Positions 22,722-24,007 of a stretch of 24,007 nt of DNA are shown one piece after another. A program made the translations under genes and the position numbers. This DNA is from a virus, in the IMG/VR virus record IMGVR_UViG_3300003937_000235, positions 1-24,007 of that record; one strand, written 5' to 3'. The notes beneath the pieces are model-generated. The model was not told the DNA's origin, searched no databases, and saw nothing but the letters and a program-made list of their open reading frames with translations. Numbering within the stretch: position 1 is the first letter of the stretch; every line of letters begins with the position of its first letter.

Positions 22722-22730
22722 TGATATAAT
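22722..22730 (+). promoter_or_regulatory. Extended -10 promoter for tRNA-Tyr
   Basis: TGATATAAT within CAAACTATGATATAATATACC, nearly identical to the sequence before the radical SAM gene. No TGTACA is present 16-17 bp upstream; TTCTAC at 22700 is 19 bp away. The tRNA starts 35 bp downstream. Confidence 0.65.
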
Positions 22731-22765
22731 ATACCTATATTATGATGAAAAAGGAAATGAATAAC

Positions 22766-22850
22766 GGACGGACTGGGCACTTGGGGAGCCCCGCAGATTG
22801 TAAACCTGTCGCCTCTGGCTGTAGTGGTTCGACTCCACTTCTGTCCACCA
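22766..22850 (+). tRNA. tRNA-Tyr (GTA), class II, CCA encoded
   Basis: An 85-nt tRNA. The acceptor GGACGGA (22766-22772) pairs with TCTGTCC (22840-22846), with discriminator A and genomic CCA to 22850. The D-stem GGGC/GCCC has a GG-containing loop. The anticodon loop TTGTAAA has GTA at 22800-22802. The long variable arm has stem GCC/GGC, typical of bacterial tRNA-Tyr, and the T-arm AGTGG/CCACT has loop TTCGACT. Unusual points are C at position 8 (normally T), C at 15, and an A-C opposition at the last anticodon-stem pair (22797/22805), where E. coli tRNA-Tyr has A-U. It has its own promoter upstream. Confidence 0.88.
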
Positions 22851-22941
22851 ACATGTGCAAGTCAATGGTATCAACACATTCTCTGGCACACCAACTCGCC
22901 GCATCTGGACCAGTAACTTTCCACACAAGCGGGTCAAACTA

Positions 22942-22950
22942 TGATATAAT
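22942..22950 (+). promoter_or_regulatory. Extended -10 promoter for the CobS-like gene
   Basis: TGATATAAT within TCAAACTATGATATAATGG, the same core as at 22722 and 12332. No clear -35 is seen. It leaves a leader of about 23 nt that includes AAAAGGAC before the ATG at 22981. The rest of the 130-bp gap after the tRNA (22851-22941) holds nothing I recognise. Confidence 0.65.
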
Positions 22951-22980
22951 GGTACATATAAAATAAAAAAAGGACATATT

Positions 22981-24007
22981 ATGAATAAAGTGATTGAAGA
23001 ATTAATGAGAAAATATCCTAAGAAGGTTGAATTCTCAGCAAAAATGATTAAAGAAGCTGCGGAGGCTATTGGTGAAAATCCTAGGTCTGCGTATGTGAAT
23101 ATTAGATATACACACAATGCACCTACAGTGCGTCGCGGTGTATATAACTTGGAAACTATGATGCCAAAATCAGCTCGTCCTAAAAAGGTTGCTGTTGAAA
23201 TGGTCAAAGGTGTTGAGTCAGTAACAAACGATGAAGTTTTTGTTCCTGAATTTGATGCTACTTTTGTTCCATGGGGAAACTTTACTGAGATAGTAAAAGT
23301 TCTTAAGTCTGGTATGTTTTACCCAACTTATGTATCTGGATTATCTGGTAACGGTAAGACTTTCCAGATCGAACAGGCATGTGCGAAATTAAATCGTGAA
23401 TATGTACGTGTTCAGATTTCTCCTGAGACTGACGAAGATGATCTTATCGGTGGTTTTCGTTTAATCAAAGGTGAGACAGTTTTTCAAAAAGGTCCAGTTA
23501 TTAAAGCGATGGAAGCTGGTGCGGTCTTAATGATCGACGAGATTGATCGTGGTACAAATAAAATTATGTGTCTTCAAGGTGTTCTTGAAGGTAAGCCAGT
23601 TCTTATTAAAAAGACTGGTGAAGTTGTTGAACCTAAAGATGGTTTTAACGTAATTGCTACTGCTAACACGAAAGGTAAAGGTTCAGAAGATGGACGTTAC
23701 TCAGGTGCTACAATTATTGATGATGCTTTTTTAGAGCGTTTCACAATTACTCTTGAACAAACATTTCCTACTATGAAGACTGAGGAAAAAATTGTCATGA
23801 AACATATGTCAAAGTTTGAAAAAGTTGACGAAGAATTTGCTAAACTTTTAGTTGGTTGGGCAGATGCTATTCGTAAGACTTTTTATGATGAAGGTATTGA
23901 TGAAGTTATTTCAACTCGTCGTTTATGCCATATCGTTCAAACTTTCTCAATATTCAACAAACGTGATAAAGCAATCGCTTTATGTGTAAATCGTTTTGAC
24001 GAAGATA
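22981..24007 (+). CDS. cobS: CobS/MoxR-like AAA+ ATPase (3' truncated by window)
   Basis: The frame is open from the ATG at 22981 to the end of the window (342 codons). The N-terminal region (1-90) is basic, with VIEELMRKYPKKVEFSAKMIKEA. The AAA+ core has Walker A GLSGNGKTFQIE (Lys126), a sensor-like segment EDDLIGGFRLIKGETVFQKGP, Walker B AVLMIDEIDRG (Asp186, Glu187), GVLEGKPVLI, the sensor 1 region FNVIATANTKGKGSEDG, and an FLERF arginine-finger region. This is the CobS-type MoxR family carried by most marine T4-like phages and named after the cobaltochelatase subunit. Whether it acts in cobalamin synthesis or remodels another complex is unresolved. A ribosome site (AGGA) lies 6 bp upstream. 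Confidence 0.9.
   Translation, partial: MNKVIEELMRKYPKKVEFSAKMIKEAAEAIGENPRSAYVNIRYTHNAPTVRRGVYNLETMMPKSARPKKVAVEMVKGVESVTNDEVFVPEFDATFVPWGNFTEIVKVLKSGMFYPTYVSGLSGNGKTFQIEQACAKLNREYVRVQISPETDEDDLIGGFRLIKGETVFQKGPVIKAMEAGAVLMIDEIDRGTNKIMCLQGVLEGKPVLIKKTGEVVEPKDGFNVIATANTKGKGSEDGRYSGATIIDDAFLERFTITLEQTFPTMKTEEKIVMKHMSKFEKVDEEFAKLLVGWADAIRKTFYDEGIDEVISTRRLCHIVQTFSIFNKRDKAIALCVNRFDED

Noticed and set aside
22742-22966. Open frame of 74 codons across the tRNA region, starting MMKKEMNNGRT
   Set aside because: It runs through the whole tRNA-Tyr and the next promoter. The composition reflects tRNA sequence and no homology-like features are seen.
22740-23207. Minus-strand open frame of 155 codons
   Set aside because: Antisense to the tRNA and the start of the CobS-like gene, whose AAA+ motifs are convincing on the + strand.
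1-24007. CRISPR arrays, insertion sequences, integrase or att sites
   Set aside because: No spaced direct repeats, transposase or integrase motifs were seen. The content is that of a lytic T4-like phage.

Overview
The window is about 24 kb of an A+T-rich, tightly packed T4-like (contractile-tailed, Tevenvirinae-type) phage genome. Every recognisable gene lies on the + strand. Hallmarks are the terminase-sheath-tube-portal-prohead-capsid block in canonical T4 order, the recombination genes uvsY, uvsW, 47 and 46, and the late sigma factor gp55. Accessory genes (A-type Fe-S carrier, CobS-like ATPase, 2OG-Fe(II) oxygenase, nucleotide-sugar enzymes) resemble those of marine T4-like phages of cyanobacteria or SAR11-type bacteria. 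No photosynthesis gene is present, and the host cannot be fixed from this sequence.

Layout. 1-8541: virion module, from the 3' part of the terminase large subunit (gp17) through gp18, gp19, gp20, gp67-like, gp68-like, gp21 and gp22 to gp23, with terminators after gp19 and gp23. 8545-13648: accessory block with a sulfotransferase-like protein, a tail-tube-like protein, an unknown protein, an Ate1/GNAT-like transferase, an amidinotransferase homologue, a SAM methyltransferase and a radical SAM protein. 13645-15949: uvsY, uvsW and a small conserved protein. 16031-16972: IscA/HesB-like protein and gp55. 16965-19168: a short UDP-sugar-dehydrogenase-like protein, an SDR epimerase, a hidden 48-aa zinc ribbon and a 2OG oxygenase. 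19165-22628: gp47, a small lipoprotein, a membrane protein and gp46. 22629-24007: a palindrome-rich spacer, tRNA-Tyr and a CobS/MoxR-like ATPase cut by the window end.

Regulation can be read directly. Late-type boxes (TATAAATA, the gp55 target in T4) precede gp18, gp20, gp67 and several later genes. A second promoter class has the form TGTACA, a 16-17 bp spacer, then an extended -10 TGATATAAT. It precedes the radical SAM gene, gp55 and gene 46, and a further copy lies inside the SDR gene. Bare extended -10 copies precede the tRNA and cobS. In both classes several boxes sit only 5-7 bp before the start codon, which predicts leaderless mRNAs, and several boxes contain the stop codon of the upstream gene.

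The most interesting material is the uncharacterised enzyme cassette at 10092-13648, the leaderless-promoter architecture, and an atypical tRNA-Tyr behind a cluster of palindromes.
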